A stretch of DNA of 64,000 bases from CAWKAV01 sp963847735 (GCA_963847735.1 CAWKAV010000005.1:62001-126000), one strand, 5' to 3'; positions 37,559-46,440 are shown, counted from the stretch's first letter. Notes: generated from the letters alone by a model not told the origin. Numbers and translations are program-made.

Positions 37559-38077
37559 CTATTTGGGCGGTGGTGGGAACAATGCATATGGTGTTTTGGG
37601 TTCAATATCCGGAGACAAATATGCTGGAGCGGCTTCACCGCGCGGCCCAAGGTATTTAATAAACTGGTAAATGGCTTTTAAGTCCTCATCGTGCATCGCG
37701 TTCAAATTAAACCAAGGCATCGGTGGCCTTGCACGGAGCACATGAGAAGTCGTAACCCATTGATCTTCAGTTAATGAATTGATAAAGATTCGCAGATTGG
37801 ATCCGTAGGTTGTCCCCCATGGGCCGCGCCATCCAAACGAATCTCCGGTAAACCAATTTTCCTCTGCGACATTTCCTTCTGAAAGCAAATACCCCGGTGT
37901 GTGACAATCATTGCACCCTGCAATCTTCGTAAGATATCTGCCCCTCTCCACCCGGTTCATGTTGAACCCTTCAAGAGGTTTTAAAGATTTATGCTCCTCC
38001 GCCATCACACCACCAATAAGAATAAGACTGATAAGAAGTATAAAATGAAAAACAATAGTGTTTCGACGAGTATTCAT
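37559..38077 (-). CDS. Exported monoheme c-type cytochrome
   Basis: 172 residues. A hydrophobic signal segment (about 8-26, ending VMAEE) is followed by RGRYLTKIAGCNDCHTPGY, one class-I-type heme site, and a later Met-containing stretch (RPPMPWFNLNAMHDEDLKAIYQFIKYLGP) that is where the sixth heme ligand lies in this class. The C-terminus is proline-rich. Start 38077 is chosen because AAGGA lies eight bases upstream; an in-frame ATG two codons earlier is too close to it. It is a likely small periplasmic electron carrier or a subunit of a dehydrogenase elsewhere. Confidence 0.87.
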   Translation of the reverse strand: MNTRRNTIVFHFILLISLILIGGVMAEEHKSLKPLEGFNMNRVERGRYLTKIAGCNDCHTPGYLLSEGNVAEENWFTGDSFGWRGPWGTTYGSNLRIFINSLTEDQWVTTSHVLRARPPMPWFNLNAMHDEDLKAIYQFIKYLGPRGEAAPAYLSPDIEPKTPYALFPPPPK

Positions 38078-38407
38078 TTTCATTTTCCTTTCGGCCATAA
38101 AAGACACGAACCCTGAAGCAACTGAGTAAATTTTACTGCGAAAAAAGGCCTAAACAACTTACGTAAATTTCCTTATATGAAAAATAAATTGCTAATTAAT
38201 TGAAATTGATGGAGAAACCCTTCATTCAATAATCCCCTAAGTCTTTAAAATGTATATCTGGGTGTAACCGGTGGCTACAGATGGAGGGGCAGGGTTCTTA
38301 TAAATCCTATCCCATTGCTTGGATAGCTTGAAAGTGACCGCAAAATGAATTTACTTGAAACCCTGACATTTGAGGATAAAGCCTTCAGCACGGGTCTAAG
38401 CCAATGA
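38078..38407. other. Non-coding stretch upstream of the monoheme cytochrome
   Basis: About 330 bp, AT-rich near the cytochrome start. I see no gene, strong hairpin or repeat. Confidence 0.5.
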
Positions 38408-39631
38408 TCACTGCATCTCCACGCTACGAATCCCCTTTGGCTGCCAGGCCGGAGAGATGACGTGACTACCTTTGCCCTCCTGCTCAAGCAGGCTGCCGAA
38501 CATGAGGGTAAAATCCCCGTAACGCTGATTGACACAGTCCCTGGCCTCGGTCAGAAGATACTGTCGTCGCTCCCCCGGGAAAAGCGGCAACTGGCGCGTC
38601 TTGAAACGCAGGCTGGACAACCTCACCCCCAGCAGGCGCACCGGCTGATCAATCACCAGACCATCGAGAATTTTCAGGCTGGCCCGATAGATTTCCTCAC
38701 TGCCATCCAGGTAGCCTGGCTGAACCTGCTGTCGGCTAAAGGTGGTAAAATCCGCATAGCGCAGGGTCAAGGTAACAACCCTCCCGGAGACCTGGTAACG
38801 CCGGGCACGACGGCCCACCATCTCGGCGAGTTGCAGCAGGAAAGCACAGATGACCTGCCGATTGTCGAGGTCCTCCCGCAGGGTTCGGCTGTGCCCCACG
38901 GACTTGACCGGCGCACTCTCCTCGGCAGGGACCACTGGTGACAGATCGATGCCACGGGCCATGCTGTGCAGCCTGTCGCCGATCACGCCATATTTTTTTC
39001 TGAGGATTGTCAGGGGAAAACGGCTCAGCTGGCCACAGGTGAAGATACCAAACCGCTGCAGCTGTTGACCGAGTCGGCGGCCGATACCGCAAAGCTCCTG
39101 AATCGGCATGCTTTCCAGGAGGGCAGGAACCTCTTCAGGTCGAAAAACGGTCAGCCCGTCGGGCTTGCGTTGCTCCGAAGCCAGCTTCGCCAGCAGCTTG
39201 TTCGGCGCAATGCCGACCGAGCAGGTGATGCCGAAACGAGCCTTGATGCGCGACTTGATCAGGTAAGAGATGCGCTCCGCGCCACCGAACAGCTTGAGCG
39301 AGCCGCTGAGATCAAGGAACGCCTCGTCGATGGAGAAGACCTCCACCAGGGGGGTATAGTCCCGGAGCAACGCCATGATCTCTGTCGACACATGGGTATA
39401 GATCCGGTTATTGGCTGGCACCAGGATCAAGTGCGGACAACGCTCGAAGGCTTCGAACCTGGTCATGCCGGTCTTGACTCCGAAAGCACGAGCCTCGTAA
39501 GAAGCGGTCAGGATAATTGAACGCTTTTCGCTGCCGGTCACTGCAATCGGCCGTCCCCGCAGGGCAGGGTTTGACTTCTGTTCAACCGCGGCAAAGAACG
39601 CGTTCATGTCGACATGCATGATGGTTTTCAT
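38408..39631 (-). CDS. dinB: Y-family DNA polymerase IV
   Basis: 407 residues. It has HVDMNAFFAAVEQ (metal Asp), the YEAR(A)FGVKTGM fingers segment, FSIDEAFLDL (catalytic Asp-Glu), helix-hairpin-helix sequences (ELCGIGRRLGQQLQRFGI) and a little-finger domain. It performs error-prone translesion synthesis. It is the last gene of a lexA - small protein - dinB cassette, so damage-inducible control is likely. The C-terminus shows no clear beta-clamp motif that I can name with confidence. Confidence 0.94.
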   Translation of the reverse strand: MKTIMHVDMNAFFAAVEQKSNPALRGRPIAVTGSEKRSIILTASYEARAFGVKTGMTRFEAFERCPHLILVPANNRIYTHVSTEIMALLRDYTPLVEVFSIDEAFLDLSGSLKLFGGAERISYLIKSRIKARFGITCSVGIAPNKLLAKLASEQRKPDGLTVFRPEEVPALLESMPIQELCGIGRRLGQQLQRFGIFTCGQLSRFPLTILRKKYGVIGDRLHSMARGIDLSPVVPAEESAPVKSVGHSRTLREDLDNRQVICAFLLQLAEMVGRRARRYQVSGRVVTLTLRYADFTTFSRQQVQPGYLDGSEEIYRASLKILDGLVIDQPVRLLGVRLSSLRFKTRQLPLFPGERRQYLLTEARDCVNQRYGDFTLMFGSLLEQEGKGSHVISPAWQPKGIRSVEMQ

Positions 39632-39715
39632 AAAAGCCCATAACCCGCAACACGGGACGGGGGACGAGGGATGCGGAAGTCAAAATCGCTTTGACACTCG
39701 TTCGCTGCGCTCTCT

Positions 39716-39763
39716 CAAGACACCAGAACACAAAAGAAAGAAAAAAATTTGTGTTTTGTCTTG
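39716..39763. repeat. Large imperfect inverted repeat in the dinB leader
   Basis: CAAGACACCAGAACACAAA (39716-39734) pairs with TTTGTGTTTTGTCTTG (39748-39763) with a three-base bulge. It lies 85 bases upstream of dinB and could fold in the mRNA or end part of the upstream transcripts; a clean T-tract is missing. Confidence 0.5.
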
Positions 39764-39787
39764 ATCGGGGCCCTCAGTTCCGCGTCC

Positions 39788-40033
39788 CTAAAGACTCTCA
39801 ATCCGTTCCAGCGTCCAGCTCGTAGCACCCAGATCGTAGACCAGTTCATAAAGCGCGCCCTTGTCGGTAACATGAAAGTGAATACGTACGGTCTCGCCCT
39901 GCCGGTCGCGCCAGCTGTTGGTAATATCGCGGATGGTATGTTTGCGATGTTTCAGATCGAACCAGACGGGAGTGATCCGGCTGCCCGGACCGTGAATGAC
40001 ACCGACCCGGATGGTGTTATCGGTGAGTGGCAT
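39788..40033 (-). CDS. Small protein of the lexA-dinB cassette (DUF6504-like)
   Basis: 81 residues, soluble and beta-rich in appearance, with conserved-looking VWFDLKHRKHTIRDITNSWRD. It lies five bases after lexA and before dinB. Small proteins of this type accompany LexA/DinB or ImuB mutagenesis cassettes in many bacteria; I match it to DUF6504 tentatively. The function is unknown; position suggests SOS co-regulation. Confidence 0.7.
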   Translation of the reverse strand: MPLTDNTIRVGVIHGPGSRITPVWFDLKHRKHTIRDITNSWRDRQGETVRIHFHVTDKGALYELVYDLGATSWTLERIESL

Positions 40034-40038
40034 GATAA

Positions 40039-40650
40039 CTACCCCAGAACGCGGCAGAGGCCGGTCACCTTGCCGACGATGGTCACATCCTGCGTATCCG
40101 CCGCCACGATAATCGGCTGCAGGCTGGCGTTTTCCGGTTGCAGGCGAATGCTGGTTCCTTCATGGAAAAAGCGCTTCAGCGTCGCTTCGCCATCGATCAG
40201 GGCGACCACAATCTCGCCATTTTCGGCGTTTGACTGCGGACGCACTACCACCAAATCCCCGGCAACGATATGCGCCTCGATCATCGAATCGCCCTTGACG
40301 CGCAGCAGGAAGGAATCTCTTGCCTTGACCAGGGCGCGGTCGACAGCGATATGCGCTTCGACCTCCTCGATCGCCAGCTGCGGCAGGCCGGCCCGGACGG
40401 TACCAACCAGCGGCAGAAGCACCGACTCGTTCTCACCGCGATCGAGCAGGGTAATTGAACGTGAGCTGCCGGGGGTACGCGTGATCAGGCCTGCGCGCTC
40501 CAGCGCCTTGAGGTGCCGTAGCACACCGAGATTGCCGGAGATATGGAGATGCTTTGCGATCTCCTGCAAGGTCGGCGGATAACCGGTTGCGGCAAGATAC
40601 GCGGCCAGAAAATCATAGACCTGTTGTTGACGTTCGGTCAGTCGTGACAT
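40039..40650 (-). CDS. lexA: LexA-type SOS repressor
   Basis: 203 residues. An N-terminal winged helix-turn-helix (LTERQQQVYDFL... GYPPTLQEIAKHLHIS) is joined to an S24 peptidase domain with cleavage site A87-G88, Ser122 (KGDSM) and Lys159 (ATLKRF). RecA-stimulated self-cleavage would release repression. It heads a cassette with an 81-residue protein and dinB. A perfect palindrome overlaps its predicted -10 region. Some genomes of this lineage have two LexA proteins, so this may be the cassette-specific one. Confidence 0.93.
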   Translation of the reverse strand: MSRLTERQQQVYDFLAAYLAATGYPPTLQEIAKHLHISGNLGVLRHLKALERAGLITRTPGSSRSITLLDRGENESVLLPLVGTVRAGLPQLAIEEVEAHIAVDRALVKARDSFLLRVKGDSMIEAHIVAGDLVVVRPQSNAENGEIVVALIDGEATLKRFFHEGTSIRLQPENASLQPIIVAADTQDVTIVGKVTGLCRVLG

Positions 40651-40672
40651 ATGAAGAGGTTCCTGAACGGTA

Positions 40673-40690
40673 AGTTACTATAAAGTAACT
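40673..40690. promoter_or_regulatory. Palindromic operator candidate for LexA
   Basis: AGTTACTATAAAGTAACT: perfect seven-base arms AGTTACT / AGTAACT around a four-base centre. It lies between divergent lexA and rhomboid genes and overlaps the predicted lexA -10. Its sequence differs from the E. coli (CTGT-N8-ACAG) and Bacillus (GAAC-N4-GTTC) boxes. Confidence 0.65.
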
Positions 40691-40715
40691 ATCACAACAG
40701 CGGCCGGTGAGTCAA
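40687..40715 (-). promoter_or_regulatory. Predicted lexA promoter
   Basis: Read on the minus strand: TTGACT (40715-40710), a 17-base spacer, ATAGTT (40692-40687). The -10 overlaps the palindrome, as expected for autorepression. Confidence 0.5.
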
Positions 40716-40731
40716 GCAATCAAAGGATGAC

Positions 40732-41733
40732 GTGGCAGCAACAATTTGCGATGATACGCAGATCATGTCCGACATACCCATCGACATAATGCCACCAGAT
40801 CAGGTGCATGAAAGCTGGAGTCCCCTGCCGTCACGCCTGGAGGGGACGTCAGCCATAACCTTGTCGCGGCGCCAGGTGCGTACCTGGTCATTGGTCCTGA
40901 CCTCACGCCACATCCCGTGGCGGGCCGAACGGCGCGGATTTGGCTGGCAGCTGCTGGTTCCGACAGACACCCTGCCGCGAGCCTGCCGTGAACTGCGCCA
41001 ATACGAGAGTGAGAATCGCGGTTGGCCGCCTCCGCCGCCACACGGGACACCGCTGATCGACAATCGCACCACAACCATCTGGGTTTTGATTGCTATCGGC
41101 GTCTTTTACAATCTCACCCTGCACGACATCAATCTGGCCGGACATCATCCGGTCGACTGGAAATTCCTCGGCAACGCCCACGCCGGCAAGATCATGGCCG
41201 GCCAATGGTGGCGACTGGCCACCGCCCTGACCCTGCACGCCGACTGGCTGCACCTGCTCGGCAACCTGGTGGTCGGCGGCGTCTTCATCTCCCGTCTCTG
41301 TCGCGACCTGCGCTCCGGGCCCGCCTGGCTGCTGCTGCTTGCGACCGGCATACTCGGCAACCTGGCCAACGCCTGGCTGCAGAGCCCTGACCATCGCGCG
41401 GTCGGCGCTTCCACTGCCATCTTCGGCGCCGTCGGCCTGCTCGCCGCAGTCAGCATGGTACGCTACCGCCACAATCTTCGGCCGCGTCGCCGCTGGGCCT
41501 TGCCGGTCGCCGCCGCCCTCGGCCTGCTCGCCATGCTCGGTGTGGGCGGCGAAAACACCGATATCGGCGCCCACCTGTTCGGCTTCCTGTTCGGCCTGCC
41601 GCTTGGAATCTGTACAGAATTGGTAGTGGAAAAGCGCGGCCGGCCGGGGAGGATGTTGAACGCCCTGCTGTCGATGGCGGCCATCGGAATCGTGACAAGC
41701 GCCTGGTGGGCCGCCCTGCTGTGGGGCAGTTGA
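40732..41733 (+). CDS. Rhomboid-family intramembrane serine protease
   Basis: 333 residues. A ~110-residue soluble N-terminus precedes six membrane helices. Catalytic features: HADWLHLLGN (H169, N179), GASTAIFG (Ser227 nucleophile) and DIGAHLFGF (His281). It cleaves membrane-protein substrates within the bilayer. A GTG start at 40732 with AAAGGA upstream is used; ATG 40765 is a possible alternative. It diverges from lexA across an 81-bp region with the palindrome, so it may be damage-regulated. The substrate is unknown; I see no sign that it belongs to the PEP-CTERM system. Confidence 0.88.
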   Translation: MAATICDDTQIMSDIPIDIMPPDQVHESWSPLPSRLEGTSAITLSRRQVRTWSLVLTSRHIPWRAERRGFGWQLLVPTDTLPRACRELRQYESENRGWPPPPPHGTPLIDNRTTTIWVLIAIGVFYNLTLHDINLAGHHPVDWKFLGNAHAGKIMAGQWWRLATALTLHADWLHLLGNLVVGGVFISRLCRDLRSGPAWLLLLATGILGNLANAWLQSPDHRAVGASTAIFGAVGLLAAVSMVRYRHNLRPRRRWALPVAAALGLLAMLGVGGENTDIGAHLFGFLFGLPLGICTELVVEKRGRPGRMLNALLSMAAIGIVTSAWWAALLWGS

Positions 41734-41799
41734 CTGGCTGCCATTTGACGCTATGGTTTTATTAACAGTTCAGGACTCATTTCTCTGGAGAAAAGTACT

Positions 41800-42606
41800 A
41801 TGAAAAACTGGCCCTTTCAAATTGGATTTGTCGTCATCGGCATCATCATCGCCATTGTCTACTGGCAATTTTACAGCTCCGAGCAGCAAGCCCCGGCACA
41901 GGTTGTTGTACCGCCACCGGTCAGCAAACCGCAGGCAGAGCCGGCGATTCAGCATCCGGTAACCACGGCACCGGAAGAGCTTAAGGCTGCCGAACCAATC
42001 ATTGATCCCGGGCAACCGTTGCCGGATCTGAAACAGAGTGACCTGCCAATGGCAGAGATCCTGGTCAGGCTGTTTGCCGACCAGAAACTGGAGCGTTTCT
42101 TTATCCTCGACCATTTTATCGAGCGTTTTGTCGTCATGGTCGACAACCTGCCACGCCCGCAGCTACCCACAGCCCAACGCCCCCTAAAGGAGACCCCCGG
42201 CAAATTTCTGGCCAGCGGCGAACGGGACCAGCTGACGATCGATCCGGCCAACTACCAGCGCTACACGCCTCTGGTGAAAATGCTGGCCGCGCTCGACGCA
42301 CAGCAAGTTGTGGCCGTCTACAAGCATCTTTACCCTCTGTTTCAGGAAGCTTACCTGGGCCTCGGCTACCCTGGCGCCTACTTCAATGATCGGCTGATCG
42401 AAGTCATCGATCACCTGCTGACCACCCCCACCGTCTCCGGCCCTGTTTACCTGATCCAGCCCAAGGCCCTCTACCTGTTCGCCGACCCGGCCCTGGAGGA
42501 ACTCTCGGCCGGACGGAAAATCCTGCTTCGTTGCGGCCCGCAGAATGCAGATCAGATCAAGGCGGTGCTGCATGACTATCGCCGCAGGTTGACTGCTGGC
42601 AAATGA
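41800..42606 (+). CDS. DUF3014-like membrane-anchored protein
   Basis: 268 residues. An N-terminal membrane helix (about 7-25) is followed by a proline-rich linker (to about 80) and a helical domain with LERFFILDHFIERFVVMVDNLP and YKHLYPLFQEAYLGLGYP, matching the DUF3014 family by pattern. The function of the family is unknown. It lies 66 bases after the rhomboid gene and may share its transcript. A terminator hairpin follows. Confidence 0.8.
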   Translation: MKNWPFQIGFVVIGIIIAIVYWQFYSSEQQAPAQVVVPPPVSKPQAEPAIQHPVTTAPEELKAAEPIIDPGQPLPDLKQSDLPMAEILVRLFADQKLERFFILDHFIERFVVMVDNLPRPQLPTAQRPLKETPGKFLASGERDQLTIDPANYQRYTPLVKMLAALDAQQVVAVYKHLYPLFQEAYLGLGYPGAYFNDRLIEVIDHLLTTPTVSGPVYLIQPKALYLFADPALEELSAGRKILLRCGPQNADQIKAVLHDYRRRLTAGK

Positions 42607-42618
42607 ACGCATAAGAAA

Positions 42619-42645
42619 ACCCTCTAGCCTGAAAGGCTGGAGGGT
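42619..42645. terminator. Terminator between convergent genes
   Basis: ACCCTCTAGCC pairs with GGCTGGAGGGT (one mismatch). On the minus strand it is followed by TTTTCTT, so it best serves the DUF4019-like gene. Confidence 0.7.
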
Positions 42646-42690
42646 ATCGGGATCACGGATTTCTTGGCTGCGCTATTTATATCTGAAGGA

Positions 42691-43128
42691 CTACTTGATA
42701 AAGTAACCGGCAACCTTCCAACGACCACCCTCAAGCATCACGGTCACGTATTCGGCGACATTTTCGGCCTGCTTATATTTCGATGTAAAGGTCAGCGAAA
42801 TATACTCACCTTCCGGGCTGTCCTTGGCCGTAGTCGAATAGCTGGCGCCACTTTCCTCGCGCTTGAGCAACGCTCCGGAGAGCTCGCGTGTCCTGGTTAA
42901 CTTTTCAATCCATTCCTGCTCGGTCACTTTCTCCTTCATGAGATCCGCCGCCGACTGCCAGCACTCGGCGTACTTGCCGGCATCGGCGAGCCGAAGAAAT
43001 TCCATGGCAACAGCGGTCGCTTTTTCGGCCTTCTCTGCGTCCGGTTTTTGATTGAGGATCGGATAAACGATCATAAACAGGCAGGCAAGGATAAGGATCA
43101 GGTGAATACGAAATTGCTTTGGAATCAA
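42691..43128 (-). CDS. DUF4019-like membrane-anchored protein
   Basis: About 145 residues. An N-terminal membrane helix (HLILILACLFMIVYPIL) precedes a domain with AMEFLRLADAGKYAECWQSAADLMKEKVTEQEW and ends EGGRWKVAGYFIK, the pattern of DUF4019. I prefer the TTG start at 43128 because a perfect GGAGG lies five bases upstream; an ATG five codons earlier (43143) has none. Function unknown. It lies downstream of an antiporter gene on the opposite side of a spacer and looks monocistronic. Confidence 0.75.
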   Translation of the reverse strand: MIPKQFRIHLILILACLFMIVYPILNQKPDAEKAEKATAVAMEFLRLADAGKYAECWQSAADLMKEKVTEQEWIEKLTRTRELSGALLKREESGASYSTTAKDSPEGEYISLTFTSKYKQAENVAEYVTVMLEGGRWKVAGYFIK

Positions 43129-43251
43129 AATAGCCTCCGACATAGATTTTGAACAAATATCTACTATGAAAAAGCGGACAGGTCTACATCTTTTACGTTT
43201 TCTGTGTCGAACGCCTGCTGTGTGAACCGTGCAGACCGGCCGCCCTGTGCT

Positions 43252-44988
43252 TCAGGCTTCCCGCCCCAAACGGCGAAATGCTGCCAGCACATCGTTCTGG
43301 CTGAGAATGCCGACCAGCTTTTGCGGATCATCCGTATCGACCACGGGGAAGTAGCTGATATTGCGATGCAGTTGCAGGACATTCAGGGCTTCACGCAGCG
43401 ACTGGTCCGGTTTCAGACAATATTGAGCCGTAACCGTCAGGTCGCCGGCAACCACCAGGGGCACCAGGGCCGGCTCAAACAGCAGGTTACGGATTTCCGT
43501 GTAATCGATCACACCGACAAAACGGTTGCTGTCGTCAACCACCGGGAACTGATCGTAGCGACTGTGCGCAATATGTTTGAGCAGGGCGTAATAAGGGGTG
43601 CTGTGCAGTACTGTCTCAACATTCTGCCGCATGATGTGCCGCACCAGAATATCGCCCGGGTCCTCCAGACGGTGACCGATCGGCACCCCCAGAGAACTGC
43701 GAAAGTGGTGAACCACACTATGCAGCCCCTCAAGGGCACCTACTGGCGCCCGTTTCTGCAACAGCGCAAGAATCGGCACCTCGCCTGAACTCACCAGTCC
43801 GTGTCTCACGGCCAGCGGGCCCACCAATTCAAAGACCACCACCGAACCGAGCACAACGGTTTCCAGCAGCTTGCCGCCGACCGGCCAATGATGGGCCAGT
43901 TGACTGGACAGGCCGATAGCGACCCCGGCCTGGGCCATCAGGGTCAAGCCGACGAAGGCCCTCTCGTTTGGACCAAAGGCGCCGAACCGGGCGCCGATGG
44001 CCGCTCCCAGCCATTTACCAAGAGTGCGAGCGATGACATAGGCGACACCGAGTAAGCCGATATGGGTCAATGTTTCAATGTGCAGATTAGCCCCGGCCAG
44101 CACGAAAAAGGCGACGTAGAGCAGGTAATCGACCTGACGTATATCACTTTGCAGCCGGTGCCAGCGTGTACAGCTGTTGGCCAGCGTCATCCCCAGGATC
44201 AAGCTTGCCATCAGCGGGTCAATCTGCAAAGAACGACAGATCACCACATTAACGGCAATCCCGCCGAGCATCAGGATTTTGTTCTCACTTGGCAGTTCGA
44301 GGCGCTGGGCCCACACCGACATGGCAAAACCCATAGCGGCCCCCACCAGCACAGGCCCGCCCATGCGCATGATAAGGACGCCGTAAGTCTCTCCGGGGAA
44401 GATAAAAATATGCGCCAGGATAGCAAAGCCGAGCACTGAAACAAGATTGTTAAAGCCGACCAGAGTCAGGACCACAGAGGTCACAGGGCCCTCCGCTTCG
44501 TATTCACGAATCACCATCAAAGTCGCTGCAGGTGCGGTCGCAACGGCAATAATGCCGAGGAACAGGGCAAACGCCAGAGAAGTCTGCCAGAGGGTCAGGC
44601 CCGGCACAATTTTCTGCAAAAGAAACTGGTTGACGGTGAGAACGGCACTGACAACCAGGAAGAAAGTCAGCAAAATCTCGCTGGCGGAGAAGACCAGGAT
44701 GCGATGCCGCCAGCGATCGAGTTGACCGATTTGAAAGAGACCGCCAATATGCATCAGGATCAGAGCCAGGGCCATTTCAGAAAGCGGTCGGAGCTCCAAG
44801 AGTATGTCAGGTGGCAACAGGACCGGCAGGCCGGACAGATGGGCAAATGATGGCCCGATCAACAAGCCTGTCATCAGATATCCGGTAACCCGTGGGATAC
44901 GGCAGACCGACGCCATACGGCCACCGACCAGGGCCCCGAGGAATATAAAAGAGAATGCAACGAGTAAGGGCAGAAGGGATTCGCTCAT
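43252..44988 (-). CDS. CPA2-type cation/proton antiporter with C-terminal CBS domains
   Basis: About 578 residues. Twelve or so membrane helices form a Na+/H+ exchanger fold (PRVTGYLMTGLLIGPS near the start, conserved in CPA2 proteins), followed by two CBS modules from about 430 (RYDQFPVVDDSNRFVGVIDYTEI; NISYFPVVDTDDPQKLVGILSQNDVL). CBS pairs normally bind adenine nucleotides and gate transport. The frame is open to a GTG at 45033, but neither start has a strong ribosome site; ATG 44988 begins at the usual point of homology. Ion specificity cannot be read. Confidence 0.88.
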   Translation of the reverse strand: MSESLLPLLVAFSFIFLGALVGGRMASVCRIPRVTGYLMTGLLIGPSFAHLSGLPVLLPPDILLELRPLSEMALALILMHIGGLFQIGQLDRWRHRILVFSASEILLTFFLVVSAVLTVNQFLLQKIVPGLTLWQTSLAFALFLGIIAVATAPAATLMVIREYEAEGPVTSVVLTLVGFNNLVSVLGFAILAHIFIFPGETYGVLIMRMGGPVLVGAAMGFAMSVWAQRLELPSENKILMLGGIAVNVVICRSLQIDPLMASLILGMTLANSCTRWHRLQSDIRQVDYLLYVAFFVLAGANLHIETLTHIGLLGVAYVIARTLGKWLGAAIGARFGAFGPNERAFVGLTLMAQAGVAIGLSSQLAHHWPVGGKLLETVVLGSVVVFELVGPLAVRHGLVSSGEVPILALLQKRAPVGALEGLHSVVHHFRSSLGVPIGHRLEDPGDILVRHIMRQNVETVLHSTPYYALLKHIAHSRYDQFPVVDDSNRFVGVIDYTEIRNLLFEPALVPLVVAGDLTVTAQYCLKPDQSLREALNVLQLHRNISYFPVVDTDDPQKLVGILSQNDVLAAFRRLGREA

Positions 44989-45106
44989 GAAAAGCAAAAT
45001 ATCACAATTGACAAACGTGACCAAGGAGAACACAAATCGTTTTCGTCACATCGGCTTTTTACGGTCAGGGAACGAGGCCGTTTTACCAAAAATATCCTTC
45101 TCAACC

Positions 45107-45190
45107 AACCTTGCGATCCAAACCCCGATACTGAATCGCCTCAGCCAGGTGTGCTTGCAGAATGTGCACCTCGCCAGCCAAGTCGGCGGA
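45107..45190 (-). pseudogene. Stray copy of the comM 3' end
   Basis: 73 bases (45116-45188) match the 3' end of comM (47810-47882) with eight mismatches. Read on the minus strand the fragment still encodes ADLAGEVHILQAHLAEAIQ and on to YRGLDRKVG plus a stop codon, the exact end of ComM. Nothing upstream of that is left. It lies 2.7 kb from the intact gene in the same orientation. Confidence 0.85.
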
Positions 45191-45202
45191 ACCTGGAAAA
45201 CA

Positions 45203-45397
45203 TTACGCTTTATATTGCCGGATCACGCAGAGAAGCACGTAAACGGCCGCCTCCTTGTACAGACCAAAATTGCGCATCCCCTGTTCGAGCCGTGCCGGAA
45301 TGCTGCTCAGGATCAACTGCAAACGCCGCCAGAGCACCAGTGTCATCAACAGAAGACCCAACCACAGCGCGGCAAGGATTATTTTCAGGTGCTTCAC
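45203..45397 (-). CDS. Small membrane protein coupled to the radical SAM gene
   Basis: 64 residues: one N-terminal membrane helix (ILAALWLGLLLMTLVLW), then a basic, amphipathic tail. The GTG start at 45397 overlaps the radical SAM stop as GTGA, which implies translational coupling. I know no family for it. The coupling suggests that it acts with the radical SAM enzyme, as a membrane partner or (less likely) a peptide substrate. Confidence 0.6.
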   Translation of the reverse strand: MKHLKIILAALWLGLLLMTLVLWRRLQLILSSIPARLEQGMRNFGLYKEAAVYVLLCVIRQYKA

Positions 45398-46344
45398 GCT
45401 GAAATCTGCCCCTCTTCCCCGGTGTCGATGCAAAACCCTTCAGAGCAACTGGCCCCATAGGCGAAACAGGAATAACAGCGGTGATGCTTGAGCATGACAC
45501 GCTCGGACATGGCCTCCTTCAGCGTACGGCCGAGATTGTAGTCGCCGTCATCATCAACCAGGGTACAGGCGTAGACACCGCACTGGCTCTTCTGCTTAAC
45601 AATCATCTTGCTGTAGTTGCACATGAACCCGTCGCGCTGCGAGGTGGACAGATAAGTTGTCATGCAGTTCTCGGTGATCTCCGGCACCGCCGGCATCGAA
45701 CCCGGCTTATGGAATTCGGGGAACTTGATGATGGTGATGTCCACCGGTACACCAGCCTTGCGAAAATAGGGTGCATAGGCTTTATCGACCGCCGTGCTAT
45801 CTTCACCCGCCAGCATCAGGCGAGCAATCGAAACCCCGAATCCCTCGCGACACAGCCGCCCCAAGGTATCCAGAGCTTTTTTGAAGTTTCCCTCGCCGCG
45901 TGACTCATCATGCTTGTGCGGATCGGGATGATCCAGGCTGATGCGGAAATGCAGGACGTTCGGCTTGCTGATAAACGGCATCACCCTGGCGAATTGGTTC
46001 ATCAACGGCTCGGTCGCATTGGTCAGGACCAGGCAGGGCTTGAAGTTCAGCGCGTAGTCAAGAATCGAAATAAAATGCGGGTTGACGAATGGTTCCCCAC
46101 CAGTGAAGGAAAACTTCTCGACTCCCAACTCGACTGCCTCGTCGATGAACGCCCTGGCGTCTTCCAGAGTGATAAACTCCAGTCGATCATCACCGGACCT
46201 GGAGCCTTCGAGGCAGAACGGACAGCGCAGATTGCACGAGGTGCCAGTATGGAACCAAAGCTCATGAAGAAGTTGCGGCTGAATATAGCCACGCTTTTCA
46301 CCCTTGCTGCTGAGCAGCCAGTGGTTATCGCGTTTCATCGACAT
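45394..46344 (-). CDS. Radical SAM protein with SPASM-like cysteine-rich C-terminus
   Basis: About 316 residues. C37, C41 and C44 (CNLRCPFC) bind the SAM-cleaving [4Fe-4S] cluster, FSFTGGEPFVNP is the SAM-binding GGEP motif, and the C-terminal third has many cysteines (CGVYAC, CYSCFAYGASCSEGFC) like SPASM or twitch auxiliary-cluster domains. Such proteins often modify peptides or act in anaerobic maturases; the substrate is unknown. Start 46344 has AGAGGTG eight bases upstream; the frame is open to 46410. It is coupled to the 64-residue membrane protein and lies inside the scarred 45.1-47.9 kb segment. Confidence 0.87.
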   Translation of the reverse strand: MSMKRDNHWLLSSKGEKRGYIQPQLLHELWFHTGTSCNLRCPFCLEGSRSGDDRLEFITLEDARAFIDEAVELGVEKFSFTGGEPFVNPHFISILDYALNFKPCLVLTNATEPLMNQFARVMPFISKPNVLHFRISLDHPDPHKHDESRGEGNFKKALDTLGRLCREGFGVSIARLMLAGEDSTAVDKAYAPYFRKAGVPVDITIIKFPEFHKPGSMPAVPEITENCMTTYLSTSQRDGFMCNYSKMIVKQKSQCGVYACTLVDDDGDYNLGRTLKEAMSERVMLKHHRCYSCFAYGASCSEGFCIDTGEEGQISA

Positions 46345-46440
46345 AAAAGAACACCTCTCTGTGAATCTGTGTGTAATCAGGGTTTTCATCATTTCACTCC
46401 GACTCATCACCCCACCTTAATGAGGCAATCTTCCCACGCA

